A stretch of DNA of 64,000 bases from Actinomycetes bacterium (GTDB lineage Bacteria > Actinomycetota > Actinomycetes > Mycobacteriales > Mycobacteriaceae), in assembly GCA_023404955.1 (NCBI GenBank), contig JAEXZY010000118.1, positions 5,806-69,805 of the forward strand, in the 5' to 3' direction. A model generated the notes under the pieces. The model was not told the DNA's origin, did no database searches, and was given only the letters and a program-made list of their open reading frames with translations. The translations under genes and the position numbers were made by a program. Shown here in pieces: positions 1 through 8,540 of this stretch; positions within the stretch are counted from its first letter, which is position 1; every line of letters starts with the position of its first letter.

Positions 1-1
1 C

Positions 2-259
2 ATCTGGCTGCCACGCGAGGATCTCATCCCCGATCCCCGCGACCCTTCGCCCCCGGGTTATGGACAAACCATGCCAGCCAGCTTCACTCAGCCTGCTGGT
101 TTCGCCACCAGCGCGGGTGACGGCTGGGGCGACGAGACAGAAGCAGAGATGGAAGTCCCCTTCGGTTGGGTGCAGGACTGGACGGGGAAGTGGTCGCCGC
201 CGATACACGACCCCGGCGGAGCAATGGGAGGCGGCGGCGGCGGGCGAGCACCCATTTAG
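2..259 (+). CDS. C-terminal end of a protein entering from the left edge
   Basis: One frame is open from base 2 to a stop at 257-259, giving about 85 residues without a start codon in the window. The stretch has aromatic residues (a VPFGWVQDWTGKW segment) and a Gly-rich tail, composition that reads like coding sequence rather than a chance frame. It converges on the XRE gene, whose stop overlaps this one. I do not recognise the family. It is probably the end of a larger gene lying outside the window. Confidence 0.45.
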   Translation: MWLPREDLIPDPRDPSPPGYGQTMPASFTQPAGFATSAGDGWGDETEAEMEVPFGWVQDWTGKWSPPIHDPGGAMGGGGGGRAPI

Positions 260-858
260 GACAACGGTTCTCGCAAGCGCACCAGCAGTTGAATAGCCTC
301 CCCGCGCTCGGCGTCGTCGAGCCACGGCATCAACCGGATGATGGACTCCTCGGCCTCTCGCGCGGACACGGCCATCTCTGCCTCCAACGCCTCTCGCGCT
401 TCGGCGCTGATGGAGTGTTGATGAGCCGACAGGGTCGAGCGCAGAGCGACGAGCTGGCGAGCCAGCGCGAACCGATCGCCCGTCTCCGGCGGCGCAGCCA
501 CGTCGGCCGGCGCCGCCTCTGCGGTGGACACTGCCGTCGGTGATGCTCGCTGTTCGTCGGGAGCTGTCACGCTCGCAGCGGTGCGCGGTGAAAGGCGGGC
601 CTGATCATTCGCGGGGACCGGGTCACCGCCAGCCAGGGCGGTCTCGACGCTGCCCGGTTCCCACTGTAGGGCGTATTCGAGCGCGCGAGCCGTCGCGGGC
701 TTGACCCGCTTCGGAGTGCGCCGGACGTGCTCGATGTTGCGGATCATGTCCACCGAGACCTCGCCGCGCTCCGCCACGTCGACCTGAGTCAAACCCAGCT
801 CTGCGCGCCGCGAGGCGACCGCGGATGCGAGGTTCTCCCAGGACGACATGATGGGCAT
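256..858 (-). CDS. XRE-family helix-turn-helix regulator
   Basis: A 200-residue protein with an N-terminal Cro/C1-type helix-turn-helix (about residues 10-60, core RRAELGLTQVDVAERGEVS), followed by an Ala/Pro-rich linker and an acidic helical C-terminus with no recognisable ligand domain. I chose the ATG at 858 because AGGGCAAG precedes it; the frame runs on to 975 but the extra residues look non-coding. A second ATG at 849 is possible. It is divergent from the WhiB gene at 1247, so it may bind the shared 390-base intergenic region, though its target is not known. Confidence 0.8.
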   Translation of the reverse strand: MPIMSSWENLASAVASRRAELGLTQVDVAERGEVSVDMIRNIEHVRRTPKRVKPATARALEYALQWEPGSVETALAGGDPVPANDQARLSPRTAASVTAPDEQRASPTAVSTAEAAPADVAAPPETGDRFALARQLVALRSTLSAHQHSISAEAREALEAEMAVSAREAEESIIRLMPWLDDAERGEAIQLLVRLREPLS

Positions 859-1246
859 ATCTTGCCCTAGCCGCCGGGAAAAAACCCGCTTCTGCGCTGA
901 CCAGCCATGATAAATCAAGCTAACCCGGCGCCCCTTGGGCGTTTTCAACAGGCCCGAGCTGTGCAGAACGGGCACTCAGGGGACGCGCGCATCGCTTGCG
1001 CGGCGGCCCAAGGCGAGGTGCGAGCGAAAGACTGCCCGGCCTACTGTGAAAAATCATGGATGCGAGATAGGTCAGCCCTGACGCCGTGGGCCTCTGAGCT
1101 GCATCTATTCCGTACTTGCGTGTCTTCGCAAAACGTCGAACTCGGGAATGGACGGTCACAAAGGTGCAAAACCGTGAAAAATCCTGCTACGTTAGCTTCC
1201 GTAAGCATGAAAAATCACAGTAGGCACCGTCTCGGGAGGCAGTCCG
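859..1246. promoter_or_regulatory. Divergent intergenic region with three TGAAAAATC repeats
   Basis: There is no convincing gene here. The 9-mer TGAAAAATC occurs at 1047-1055, 1175-1183 and 1208-1216, all in the same orientation, the last ending 31 bases before the WhiB start. Such an A-rich repeat is unusual at this GC content. The sites could bind the neighbouring XRE or WhiB protein; that is inference. Confidence 0.45.
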
Positions 1247-1708
1247 ATGGGTCAGCACAACGCCACAGTCCATGCCGCATCCGGCCCGCGTGGGATCGAC
1301 CACGGCAGCCGCGTCGAGGTGCGGACGTACCGGACCAGTGAGACCACCCCCTGCCAAACGGTGGACCCGAATCGGACCCGTAATGGCTCGGACCTATGGT
1401 TCTCGCAGTTCAAGGACCGCGTCATGGCGGTTCGCGGGTGCCAAGAGTGCCCCTTCATTGGTCGCTGCGGCTTCAACGCCGTTGCCCGGCGCGAGGAGTA
1501 CGGCGTATGGGGCGGGCTGTCGCTGCCGGGTGACAAGAGCGGTTTGCAACACCTGGAAGCGGCTTACGACTTCCTGCTGGCGCAATTCGAAGCGCGTCGC
1601 CACATCGAGCTACCCGGACTGCCCGCACCAGCGATGCCGTCCGCCTCGATCCGCCGTCGTAGCGCAGGTGACGACAACGAGGCCAATGGCTCCGCTGACG
1701 CGGCATAA
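1247..1708 (+). CDS. WhiB-family iron-sulfur regulator
   Basis: A 153-residue WhiB-like protein. The four cluster ligands are visible as Cys36, Cys65, Cys68 and Cys74, with the C-x2-C-x5-C spacing of the family, followed by the GVWGG turn at about residues 86-90. WhiB proteins bind a [4Fe-4S] cluster and regulate transcription, often through the sigma factor. The C-terminal 60 residues are a variable tail. GGGAGGC lies just upstream of the ATG. It faces the XRE gene across a shared upstream region and is followed by a replication-gene remnant, an arrangement that echoes the rep/WhiB pair at 9.3-11.3 kb. Confidence 0.9.
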   Translation: MGQHNATVHAASGPRGIDHGSRVEVRTYRTSETTPCQTVDPNRTRNGSDLWFSQFKDRVMAVRGCQECPFIGRCGFNAVARREEYGVWGGLSLPGDKSGLQHLEAAYDFLLAQFEARRHIELPGLPAPAMPSASIRRRSAGDDNEANGSADAA

Positions 1709-1793
1709 GCATGGTCACCGCCCCGAGCATCAACCCCACCTCCAGAGCGCTGAAGGGCACACCCGAGAGCCCCGCCGACTCGACGTGGGTTGA

Positions 1794-1988
1794 GGTCGAG
1801 CGCACATTCCACCAAGCGCTCGTCTGTCAGGCCTGGCCGATCACGGACGGACAGCTGAGGAGCTCGTTCAGCTGCTTCAGGAGTGGGAACGCGTCGGTGG
1901 CCACTGGATGCCGGCTGAGCCTCACAAACCGATCGGTTCGGTCCGCGCGGCGACCGCATGGCACTTGCGGCACAACAACCCCCTAGGA
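1794..1988 (+). pseudogene. Remnant of a rep-type C-terminal domain
   Basis: Reading frame 3 here gives a segment with VGGHWMPAEPHKPIGSV, which aligns with GTGHWIPDAPHKPIGLL in the replication protein at 9308-10603. The match covers about 50 residues, including the preceding helix (ADHGRTAEELVQLL against AEHGWTPRDLNQAI). A TGA in this frame at 1791 cuts it off from any start, and the sequence after about 1988 no longer matches. It is best read as the tail of a decayed second rep gene beside a WhiB gene. Confidence 0.65.
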
Positions 1989-2544
1989 CCGGCCCGCCGC
2001 GGTGAAGCAGGCCATGGAGGAACAGCGGCAACTCCGGCGCGAGGAGGAGCGACGGCAGGTCAGGGGCCGAGGCCGAAGCATTGCAGGCCACGCGCAATCG
2101 CTCCGGCGCGGCCGACGCCGGGTTGCGGGCCCGCGCCGATTCGCCTTATCTGTTACGAACCGCGCTGGTTGGATCGTCTAAGCCCGTCGAGCGGTTGGGG
2201 ACATGGGTGCGGATGGCTGCGACTATTTGTTGGTGCACATGTGACCGATGGCTGGCCGAGCTGTGCTGGTGACTGCACCAGCCTCGGTGACACCGACCGG
2301 CCGGTGCGATGCCGCGGCCCGGCCCGGCCTGGCTGCCGGCGCTTGTGCTGGGGGCTGCATGCCGCACTGTTCGTTGCATCGTGTGGTGTCGTCACACTTG
2401 TCGGTCCCAGCCTGAACAACGACTGCGCCTAGGTGAGTGCGCCTACAGAAGCGATGCCGGGCGGTTGTGGTGGTGGGGCGGGACGCCCTCACCTTCGGTG
2501 AATGGGGTTCGCTACAAACTCGTCGTTCGAGGACTCCTCGCCGG
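1989..2544. other. No gene seen
   Basis: Open frames exist on both strands but none has a ribosome binding site, sensible composition or a recognisable domain. The left part probably contains further decayed sequence from the rep remnant. Confidence 0.4.
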
Positions 2545-3228
2545 CTACGGGGTCGTGATGTGAATGCCACGCACCATGGTGTCCAGATCACTGCGGATGG
2601 GCTCCGATGAGGAGTTGGCGGGCCGGTAGCCGATCTGCACGCCGTAGAACGTGCCGTCGACCTGAATAACGATTTGCGACTGGTAACCGGTGGTGGGGTG
2701 CGCGTCCGCCTCAGTGGGCTTGGGGGTGATCAGGTAGTACCGCAGAGCGTGACCGCACGCCGTCGCCGACAACGGACCCTCGACGGTGGTGCCGTCGGCA
2801 CGCCTCGCTTGAACGATGCTGTCGACCAAATCGTCGAGCGTGGCATCGACGGTCGGTGGCGCGCCGACGGGAATCACCTGATCAACGGACGCCATGAAGA
2901 CTGAGGCCTCGGAACCGCCTTCCGGGGTTGGACCGATCAGGAACACCGGCGCAGGCCCTGCCGTGCTCCGGTCGGACGCCATCATCTCCTGGGCCCGTCG
3001 TGCCACGTCCTCGTTGATCTCCCAGCCCGGCGGCTGAGGTACGCGCACAGAGACCGGCCCGCTGCTGGGGACGTCGAGCCAGCGCCCAACGTTGACGTCC
3101 TGGCATCCGACCTGGGACGGCGCCAACATAGGTGCCTCGCTACCGCCGCAGCCCACCACGGCGCAGGCGGCCATCAACACGGCGATGGCACGCTTGCCGA
3201 ATCCGGTACCAGCGGTCCTACCCGTCAT
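2545..3228 (-). CDS. LpqN/LpqT-like lipoprotein
   Basis: A 227-residue exported lipoprotein. It has a basic N-terminus, a hydrophobic stretch and a VVGC lipobox at about residues 24-27. The mature part fits the LpqN/LpqT family: a WLDVPSSGP-VSVRVPQPPGWE opening, one central domain, and a QVDGTFYGVQIGYR strand near the end. These are outer-surface lipoproteins of mycobacteria whose biochemical role is poorly defined. It lies 150 bases after the Esp-like operon on the same strand. The ATG at 3228 places the lipobox at a normal distance. Confidence 0.8.
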   Translation of the reverse strand: MTGRTAGTGFGKRAIAVLMAACAVVGCGGSEAPMLAPSQVGCQDVNVGRWLDVPSSGPVSVRVPQPPGWEINEDVARRAQEMMASDRSTAGPAPVFLIGPTPEGGSEASVFMASVDQVIPVGAPPTVDATLDDLVDSIVQARRADGTTVEGPLSATACGHALRYYLITPKPTEADAHPTTGYQSQIVIQVDGTFYGVQIGYRPANSSSEPIRSDLDTMVRGIHITTP

Positions 3229-3376
3229 GATCGAAGCCTAAGGGACGCATCGGAGGCCGACTGACGGTACTCGACCACATCGATACCGCCGCGCGCTTGC
3301 CACAAAATTCCGATCTGGTTGCTAGACAGCGCATTCGACGAAAGTGATTGCTCCTGGCTGCGGCGTTCCTGAGGTT

Positions 3377-3742
3377 TCAGGCGTCAAGCGGCGGTGGTGC
3401 GACGTAGCGCTCACCAAGAGCATCCGGGTCGAACTGTGGGTCGGTAGGGACGAGGTACTTCACGAACAGGCCCTGCATTTGCGCGGTGAGCTGGTTACGA
3501 GTCTCTCGTAAGACGCTGGTGATGAGTTCTTCCAGTTCGACGTTGGTATAGACGTTCAGCGCCTCGGGAGCGATGTCGAGGTCCACCAGGTTTCCATTGC
3601 TGTCGAAACGAGCGCGCACATCGTCATGCAGTGACGGAACGTCGATGCCGTCGACGGCATCCAGGAATGCCTTGTTGCGAGCACGCATGTGGGCTAACGC
3701 GGCCTCGGCCTGGGCGACGTACTGGTCGTCAGTCAACGTCAC
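3377..3742 (-). CDS. YbaB/EbfC-like protein, EspL-type
   Basis: A 121-residue protein with an N-terminal helix, a two-strand segment (RARFDSNGNLVDLDIAPEA) and a long helix (about residues 70-95). This is the layout of the YbaB/EbfC fold found in EspL-like proteins of ESX loci. Its start overlaps the stop of the EspB-like gene by four bases (ATGA), so the two are translationally coupled. In ESX-1, EspL lies next to EspB and supports its stability or secretion; a similar role is inferred here. No transmembrane segment is seen. Confidence 0.7.
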   Translation of the reverse strand: MTLTDDQYVAQAEAALAHMRARNKAFLDAVDGIDVPSLHDDVRARFDSNGNLVDLDIAPEALNVYTNVELEELITSVLRETRNQLTAQMQGLFVKYLVPTDPQFDPDALGERYVAPPPLDA

Positions 3743-5364
3743 GATTGCTTGTCCCTTCTCTCAGTGCGTGATTCACGTGCCTCGACCCTGCCCTTGACAG
3801 GTTCGGCGTTCGGCGGGGTGGTCAACCGGAGTCGCTTCTCCTCGTAGAGCCGTTTGTCATCCTCACCGCCGCCGCCGCGGCCGGGGCCACCCATCATCGG
3901 AGGCATCATGCCGCCCATAGGGGCCCCCATTCCCGCTCCGCCGCTGCCGCCGATTGGCGACGGCGCACTGCCCACTGTCGGTGCGGGTGCTACTGCCGGC
4001 GCCGCGGCCGCGGACGCGGGCGCGGCGGACAGGCCCGCGCCGTCACCGGCCGAGGCGGGCTGGGTGTCACCGGGCTGCGCTCCACCGCCGCCGTCGCCAA
4101 GTCCGAGATCGTCGGGCCCCCCGCCCTCCCCGGAGGAGAGGTCACCCATTTCTGGCTCGCCGGCCGACATGCCCTGTAGCGCCGACGCTCCGCCCTGGGC
4201 GAGGCCGCTGACGAGTTGGGTCCCCGTCTGCTGGACCTTCTCCGCAGCACCGCTGAGGGCTCCCAGGAGGCCACCAGCGGCTCCCGCCACGACACCAAAG
4301 AGGGTGGGCAGCAAGGTCTGCATGAAATCACCGCCGCTCGGGTCGCCCGCGGCCGCTCCGTCAAGTCCCGCTGTAGCAGGGTCGCCGGCCCCCGGGGGAG
4401 CTTCACCTGACGCCTCCTTCGGCGACCCCGGCCCACTAGCTCCCGCTTCCCCAAGACCACCTGTTGCAGTGCTTGCGACATTGGGACCCAGCGGCTTGGC
4501 GTCGAGCTTGCTGCCGTTGGTGTAAGTGGTGTAGCTACTCACCGCCTGCTGATGTGCGGCGGCCAAATCGGTCTGCAGCTTGGTCACCATCGCGGTGTAA
4601 CGGCCGCCGCTTTGGGCATTGGCCGCCGCGGCGGCGCGCAACCGCTGCTCTAGGTCGGCGAACTGCTCAGGAGTGGGGGTGTTGGCACGTGCCTGACGAA
4701 AGTTGTTGGCCTGCGCGGCTGCATCTCGGGAAAGCGCCCGCGACTGATCGGCGTGGCGCGTGTATGTCGATTCCAGCGAGGCCAGGTGCGTGGTGGCGCG
4801 AGCAGAGGCCGCGGAGTCCCAGCTCTGCTCGCTGCTCCACCGCGCCGAACGCACCGTCTGCGCCGCCGACTCGAGCTGGGCGGCGTGGGTGTTCAGCGCC
4901 GTCGCCGCAGACTCCAGCGCTTCGGGGCCGGGGCCGCCGTGAAGGAGGGCAGCGATCTCTCGTCCCGACGTGGGTTGGACTCCCCCACTGGCGGGTGCGA
5001 CAGGGGCCAGGGTCGGCGCGTGGCCTGATGTCGGGCCGGCCAGCACCGGAGTGGCCTGCGCACTCCCTCGGGACGCGTTGGCCAGAGACGCCGCGTTGGC
5101 CTGTTCCTGCTCCTCGTACGTTATGGCGTTCTGATCGAGCCGACCAGCGGCGTGCGCCGTCTTGTCGTTCAAAGCCATTGTGGCGTTAATTAACTCGGTG
5201 ATCGACGACGTCAGCGCAGACGCGACGCCCACCGACGTCGAATCCGCCGCGCACGGTGTCACCGCCGGCGGTGGTGCGGCCGCTGCCGCAGGCGCCCCCG
5301 ACAGGGCTGCCCCGGCGGCGCGGACGCCGTCGGGATCGATGAACGCGTGTGCGCTGTCGGACAT
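3739..5364 (-). CDS. EspB-like type VII secretion substrate
   Basis: A 541-residue protein with EspB architecture. An N-terminal PE-like helical pair ends in the secretion signal YEEQE at residues 83-87 (YxxxE). A PPE-like helical domain follows (about 135-290, starting near EIAALLHGGPGPEAL, with Trp in ARWSSEQSW). The Gly/Pro/Ala-rich C-terminal half is low complexity, and the tail is charged. EspB proteins are exported by ESX systems and form ring-like oligomers. A paralogue lies at 20582-22198. It follows the EspC-like gene by 13 bases and overlaps the YbaB-like gene. No ESX core genes are in the window. Confidence 0.8.
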   Translation of the reverse strand: MSDSAHAFIDPDGVRAAGAALSGAPAAAAAPPPAVTPCAADSTSVGVASALTSSITELINATMALNDKTAHAAGRLDQNAITYEEQEQANAASLANASRGSAQATPVLAGPTSGHAPTLAPVAPASGGVQPTSGREIAALLHGGPGPEALESAATALNTHAAQLESAAQTVRSARWSSEQSWDSAASARATTHLASLESTYTRHADQSRALSRDAAAQANNFRQARANTPTPEQFADLEQRLRAAAAANAQSGGRYTAMVTKLQTDLAAAHQQAVSSYTTYTNGSKLDAKPLGPNVASTATGGLGEAGASGPGSPKEASGEAPPGAGDPATAGLDGAAAGDPSGGDFMQTLLPTLFGVVAGAAGGLLGALSGAAEKVQQTGTQLVSGLAQGGASALQGMSAGEPEMGDLSSGEGGGPDDLGLGDGGGGAQPGDTQPASAGDGAGLSAAPASAAAAPAVAPAPTVGSAPSPIGGSGGAGMGAPMGGMMPPMMGGPGRGGGGEDDKRLYEEKRLRLTTPPNAEPVKGRVEARESRTERRDKQS

Positions 5365-5377
5365 GAACGCCCAGGGC

Positions 5378-5683
5378 TCAGCTTCTCAGCATCTGCTGGT
5401 TGTCGCGTTCCTGGTCCACATAGGTCTGCACACTGCGACGGATGTGGGCTGCGACGGCCTGCGCATTCGCACTCATCCGCTGACCGAGTTCGTCACGGGC
5501 GGCCAGCGTCGCCGCATAGGCGGCCCCCACCGTGGACGACCCGATCTTGCCGAAGGCCTGCTGCGCCGTCTCCAGAGTGGCGGGGTCGACGGCCAGGCGC
5601 TCGCGGGCGGCCTCGCTCTCCTGGTCCCACCAGGAAGCGTGGTCTTGCCACGCCTCGACGTCTACTACAAGGCGATCAGCCAC
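5378..5683 (-). CDS. EspC-like secreted protein (ESX-associated)
   Basis: A 101-residue, almost wholly helical protein of the EspC/DUF2580 type. It opens with a short strand (RLVVDVEAW), contains two helices joined near residue 50, and ends with YVDQE at residues 88-92, a YxxxE signal for type VII export. Proteins of this kind are secreted, often co-dependently with EspA- or EspB-type partners. It sits 13 bases before the EspB-like gene and 68 bases after the EspD/H-like gene. A length of about 100 residues is typical. Confidence 0.8.
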   Translation of the reverse strand: MADRLVVDVEAWQDHASWWDQESEAARERLAVDPATLETAQQAFGKIGSSTVGAAYAATLAARDELGQRMSANAQAVAAHIRRSVQTYVDQERDNQQMLRS

Positions 5684-5751
5684 GGTGCGGTCCTCTCAGT
5701 CGGAGCGGTTGTTTGCCCAGCTTAAGCCGGTGAACACGGTTGCGCGGTGCC

Positions 5752-6057
5752 CTAAAAATCCAAATATCGAGCGCGGTAGGCCGAGATCTCAACCTCGCTG
5801 GGATAGGTGTCGTCGGGCGGCATGTCGGCGCCGAGCTCGTTCATACGCTGCCGCTGCGCCAGGCGGGCTCGCATTATCGCCAGCCGATGAAGGTGCAGCA
5901 GCCGCTCACTGAGCGTGTCGGCTGACCACGTTGCATTCACCTCGGGCTCGAGCTGGACACGCACCACGCCACCGTTGCCGTCCAGCTCCACCAGCAATGC
6001 CCCGGAGCGCGAGGTCTCCAGATACGTCCGTTCCTGGGTCTCGGCGTCTGACTGCAT
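5752..6057 (-). CDS. EspD/EspH-like (DUF2694-type) small protein
   Basis: A 101-residue protein with a strand pair (ALLVELDGNGGVVRVQL) followed by a helix (TLSERLLHLHRLAIMRARLAQ). This matches the core of EspD/EspH, where a similar strand-turn-helix unit precedes a helical tail; a YbaB-like assignment is the alternative. EspD and EspH are cytosolic or co-secreted partners that stabilise ESX-1 substrates. It starts 14 bases after the DUF4226 gene stop and is part of the same minus-strand operon. The family call is by pattern and not certain. Confidence 0.6.
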   Translation of the reverse strand: MQSDAETQERTYLETSRSGALLVELDGNGGVVRVQLEPEVNATWSADTLSERLLHLHRLAIMRARLAQRQRMNELGADMPPDDTYPSEVEISAYRARYLDF

Positions 6058-6070
6058 CGTGCGGACTCCC

Positions 6071-7624
6071 CTACGCCGTGGGGTTACCGGTCGGCGGCGC
6101 CGTGGTAACCGAAGCTGATGCCGGGGCGCTGGGTGCCGGCGCCGGCACAGCGGCCTGCGTCCCGCCCCCAGCTGCCGGCGGTCCCGTCCAGCCTAGAAAA
6201 TCTGCCGAGGGGGTCAACGCACGAATTTCTTTGAGCTGACCATCCAGCCAGATTTTCCCATTCCCCATGTACATCACTGCAGGCTTGGCCTCGAACTGGG
6301 CGTAGTCCCCCGGCCGTAGACTGTTGCGGTCGACCGGATTCATCACCGGCGACCCTGCCGGCGGGATCTGATCGCCATAAGCCGCGCTCACCGAGGAACC
6401 GTTGAGCACTGCCTTCAACGCACGCTCACGTTGTGCATCCGCAGCGGTCACCGACGTGCCATCGGGCAAGGGGACCGTGTGCGGCGCGACCGCCGGGGCC
6501 GCCGCCGGGGCCGCGGCCTCGGGCGAGGTGTTCACCGCGGGCTGCACAGTCGGCTCAGTGGGAACGGGGCTGCCCGGCTCTGCTTTCTTTACCGACGAGT
6601 CATCGGTCTTGCTCGGCTCGTCAGTGAACTGATCGTCGGGCTTTTCGGTCTTCGAATCGCCCTTCGTGTCGGAGAACTTCTCACCGTCGCCGCCCTGGTC
6701 CGGGGCGCTCTTGTCCGAGAACTGCGACGCCAAGCCCGGAAGGGCCGATCCCAGGCCGCCGAGGCCGCTTAGGGCGTCCAGCGGTGAACCGCCGGCGCCG
6801 AGACCGCCAAGCATCCCCGGTAGCGCCGATCCCATCCCGGCCAACGACGACAGCGGGTCCATCCCCATCCCGCCCATGCCCAGGGGGCCCATCCCGGCCA
6901 TGGGATCGGTCAAGCCGCTGTCGCCGGCAGGCGTCGTCGAGGGGACTGAATCATCGGCGGGAGGGGGCGCCGCATCCCCGCCGCCACCCCCGGCTCCCCC
7001 GCCTGCGGACTCTCCCGAACCGGACCCCGTTCCCGACCCCGTGCCGCCACCTTCGCCGGGCGCAGGGCCGGACGTGCGGTATTCCTGGCCGAGCGCGTCC
7101 ATAATCGCCGCCTGCGTCTTCACGTCAACCTGGGCGTCGCCGAGCACTTTCTGGATCTCGGCGAACTTGCCGTCCATGAATTTTTGAAACGCCATGACCG
7201 ATGCCGGGTCGGCCATCTCCGGCGCAATCTGCTTTGACTTGGATTGGACGTCGGCCAAGATCGCGTTGATCTTGTCGCGGGCCTGTTGGTTGGACGCAAA
7301 GATTTGCTTGAGCAGGGCGGCGAGCTTCTCGTCGGTCAGCGACGCGCCCGTGGTGTCCTGCGTGTGTTGATCTCCCGCGCTGGTGGCGCCATCGTTGAGC
7401 CCCCCGGCGCTGTCGGCGGGCGGTGCCGGCGCCGGGGGCGGTGCAGATGGCGCGCCGCCAGGGCCGTAGAGCGCAGTGTTGGTGCGCTGCAACGGGGTCT
7501 GAGACGGCGGATCGTCGTCGCCGAACACACGGCCGACCGCGCCCACCACCTTGGCCACGTTGACCACCGCAGGCTCCAGCAGATCCGAGACGAGGTCGGG
7601 AACACTGGGAAGACCGAAAGTCAC
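6071..7624 (-). CDS. DUF4226-domain protein with Gly/Pro-rich linker
   Basis: A 517-residue protein. A helical block at about residues 95-185 (LTDEKLAALLKQIFASNQ onward) fits DUF4226, a domain found in mycobacterial ESX-linked proteins. It is flanked by Pro/Gly/Ser-rich segments and a Gly/Met/Leu repeat region (about 245-300). A small folded C-terminal domain follows (about 390-480, with PGDYAQFEAKPAVMYMGNGK). There is no signal peptide, consistent with a type VII substrate or partner. It is the second gene after the DUF2637 protein in the likely operon. Its function is unknown. Confidence 0.7.
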   Translation of the reverse strand: MTFGLPSVPDLVSDLLEPAVVNVAKVVGAVGRVFGDDDPPSQTPLQRTNTALYGPGGAPSAPPPAPAPPADSAGGLNDGATSAGDQHTQDTTGASLTDEKLAALLKQIFASNQQARDKINAILADVQSKSKQIAPEMADPASVMAFQKFMDGKFAEIQKVLGDAQVDVKTQAAIMDALGQEYRTSGPAPGEGGGTGSGTGSGSGESAGGGAGGGGGDAAPPPADDSVPSTTPAGDSGLTDPMAGMGPLGMGGMGMDPLSSLAGMGSALPGMLGGLGAGGSPLDALSGLGGLGSALPGLASQFSDKSAPDQGGDGEKFSDTKGDSKTEKPDDQFTDEPSKTDDSSVKKAEPGSPVPTEPTVQPAVNTSPEAAAPAAAPAVAPHTVPLPDGTSVTAADAQRERALKAVLNGSSVSAAYGDQIPPAGSPVMNPVDRNSLRPGDYAQFEAKPAVMYMGNGKIWLDGQLKEIRALTPSADFLGWTGPPAAGGGTQAAVPAPAPSAPASASVTTAPPTGNPTA

Positions 7625-7664
7625 GAGCGAAGTCCTTTCCTCAGCACCGCCGCGCGGTCGCTCT

Positions 7665-8540
7665 CTACGACGCTAAGCCCGGCTGACCCTCGATAGCTAC
7701 GGCCATAGGAGCCAATTCGGGGCGATCTCGAACCACCTCCAGCGCGGTCTGCCGGATGCGGGCAATGACGTCGTGATGGCTCACCCCGACCTCCTCGCCG
7801 ATCGCGCGCAACGACATCGCCGGTCGCACCTCGAACAACCGCCACAGCGCCTGCGTCAACGTGTCCTCGGAGTGTGTCGTCAACCTGCCGCGCTGATGAA
7901 TCTCGCGGGCGATCCCCAACCAGCGCTCTCCGCGATCGAGGTGCCTTGGCGTCATGGGCGCCCAGGCGGCGTGGGGGCTGGCGGCGTGCTCCGGCGCCTG
8001 TGTCGGGTTGAACCGCCAGAGGATCTGCACGGCGTGGGTGGACCCAAGAATTCCTGCGGGTGGGACGCAGGCCACCGCGAAGGCCAGCCATGTCGGCAGA
8101 GGCGCCGACGCCGGGAGAATGGCATGCAGCGCGTTGCCGCCGATGCTTACCAGGGAACCCAGGGCGAGCATCGACCAGAAGAATTGTCGATTCTTGCGCT
8201 GATTGGGATAGGCCGCTGTGGTCAGGATGCCCATGGTCGCCAAAACGATTGCGCCATCGACGATTCCAGGCCACAGGTATGGTAACCAGTCCGCCCAACT
8301 TCCGGTCCGCCGAGCGAGGTCGCTCAGCGCCGCAAAAGACAAGACGAAACTCGACACGGCGATGCCTGCGGTGATAGTCACTGCCACCGCGCGACTCGCT
8401 CGTACCAGAGTCGGTACCCCGCGAAGTCGCACGCCGCCCTCCGACCCGAGCCCCCGTACGTCAATCTGCTCCCCAGGCGGTGGACTGACTCCTCGATCGT
8501 CATCGGCGATGACGGTTCTCACATCGTCTAGTGCGGTCAT
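7665..8540 (-). CDS. DUF2637 membrane protein, Spd-like, with HTH tail
   Basis: A 291-residue protein with four hydrophobic helices in the first half (VAVTITAGIAVSSFVLSFAA, YLWPGIVDGAIVLATMGIL, FFWSMLALGSLVSIGGNAL, LAFAVACVPPAGILGS). This is the DUF2637 pattern seen in SpdB-type plasmid spread proteins and mycobacterial plasmid genes. The soluble C-terminus (about 215-285) contains a helix-turn-helix-like segment (MSLRAIGEEVGVSHHDVIAR). I chose the ATG at 8540; the 57 upstream codons look non-coding. It lies 40 bases before the DUF4226 gene, so it may head the Esp-like operon. A role in DNA transfer is only inferred. Confidence 0.75.
   Translation of the reverse strand: MTALDDVRTVIADDDRGVSPPPGEQIDVRGLGSEGGVRLRGVPTLVRASRAVAVTITAGIAVSSFVLSFAALSDLARRTGSWADWLPYLWPGIVDGAIVLATMGILTTAAYPNQRKNRQFFWSMLALGSLVSIGGNALHAILPASAPLPTWLAFAVACVPPAGILGSTHAVQILWRFNPTQAPEHAASPHAAWAPMTPRHLDRGERWLGIAREIHQRGRLTTHSEDTLTQALWRLFEVRPAMSLRAIGEEVGVSHHDVIARIRQTALEVVRDRPELAPMAVAIEGQPGLAS

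Noticed and set aside
907..1341. 144-codon plus-strand frame before WhiB
   Set aside because: Its composition is not coding-like, and it runs through the start of the WhiB gene, which has a proper ribosome binding site.
3854..4525. Long Pro-rich plus-strand frame
   Set aside because: It is the complement of the Gly/Pro-rich part of the EspB-like gene; the same happens opposite the DUF4226 gene at 6666-7187.
2545..8540. A complete ESX locus
   Set aside because: No EccA, EccB, EccC, EccD, EccE or MycP gene is in the window, only substrate-like and partner-like genes.
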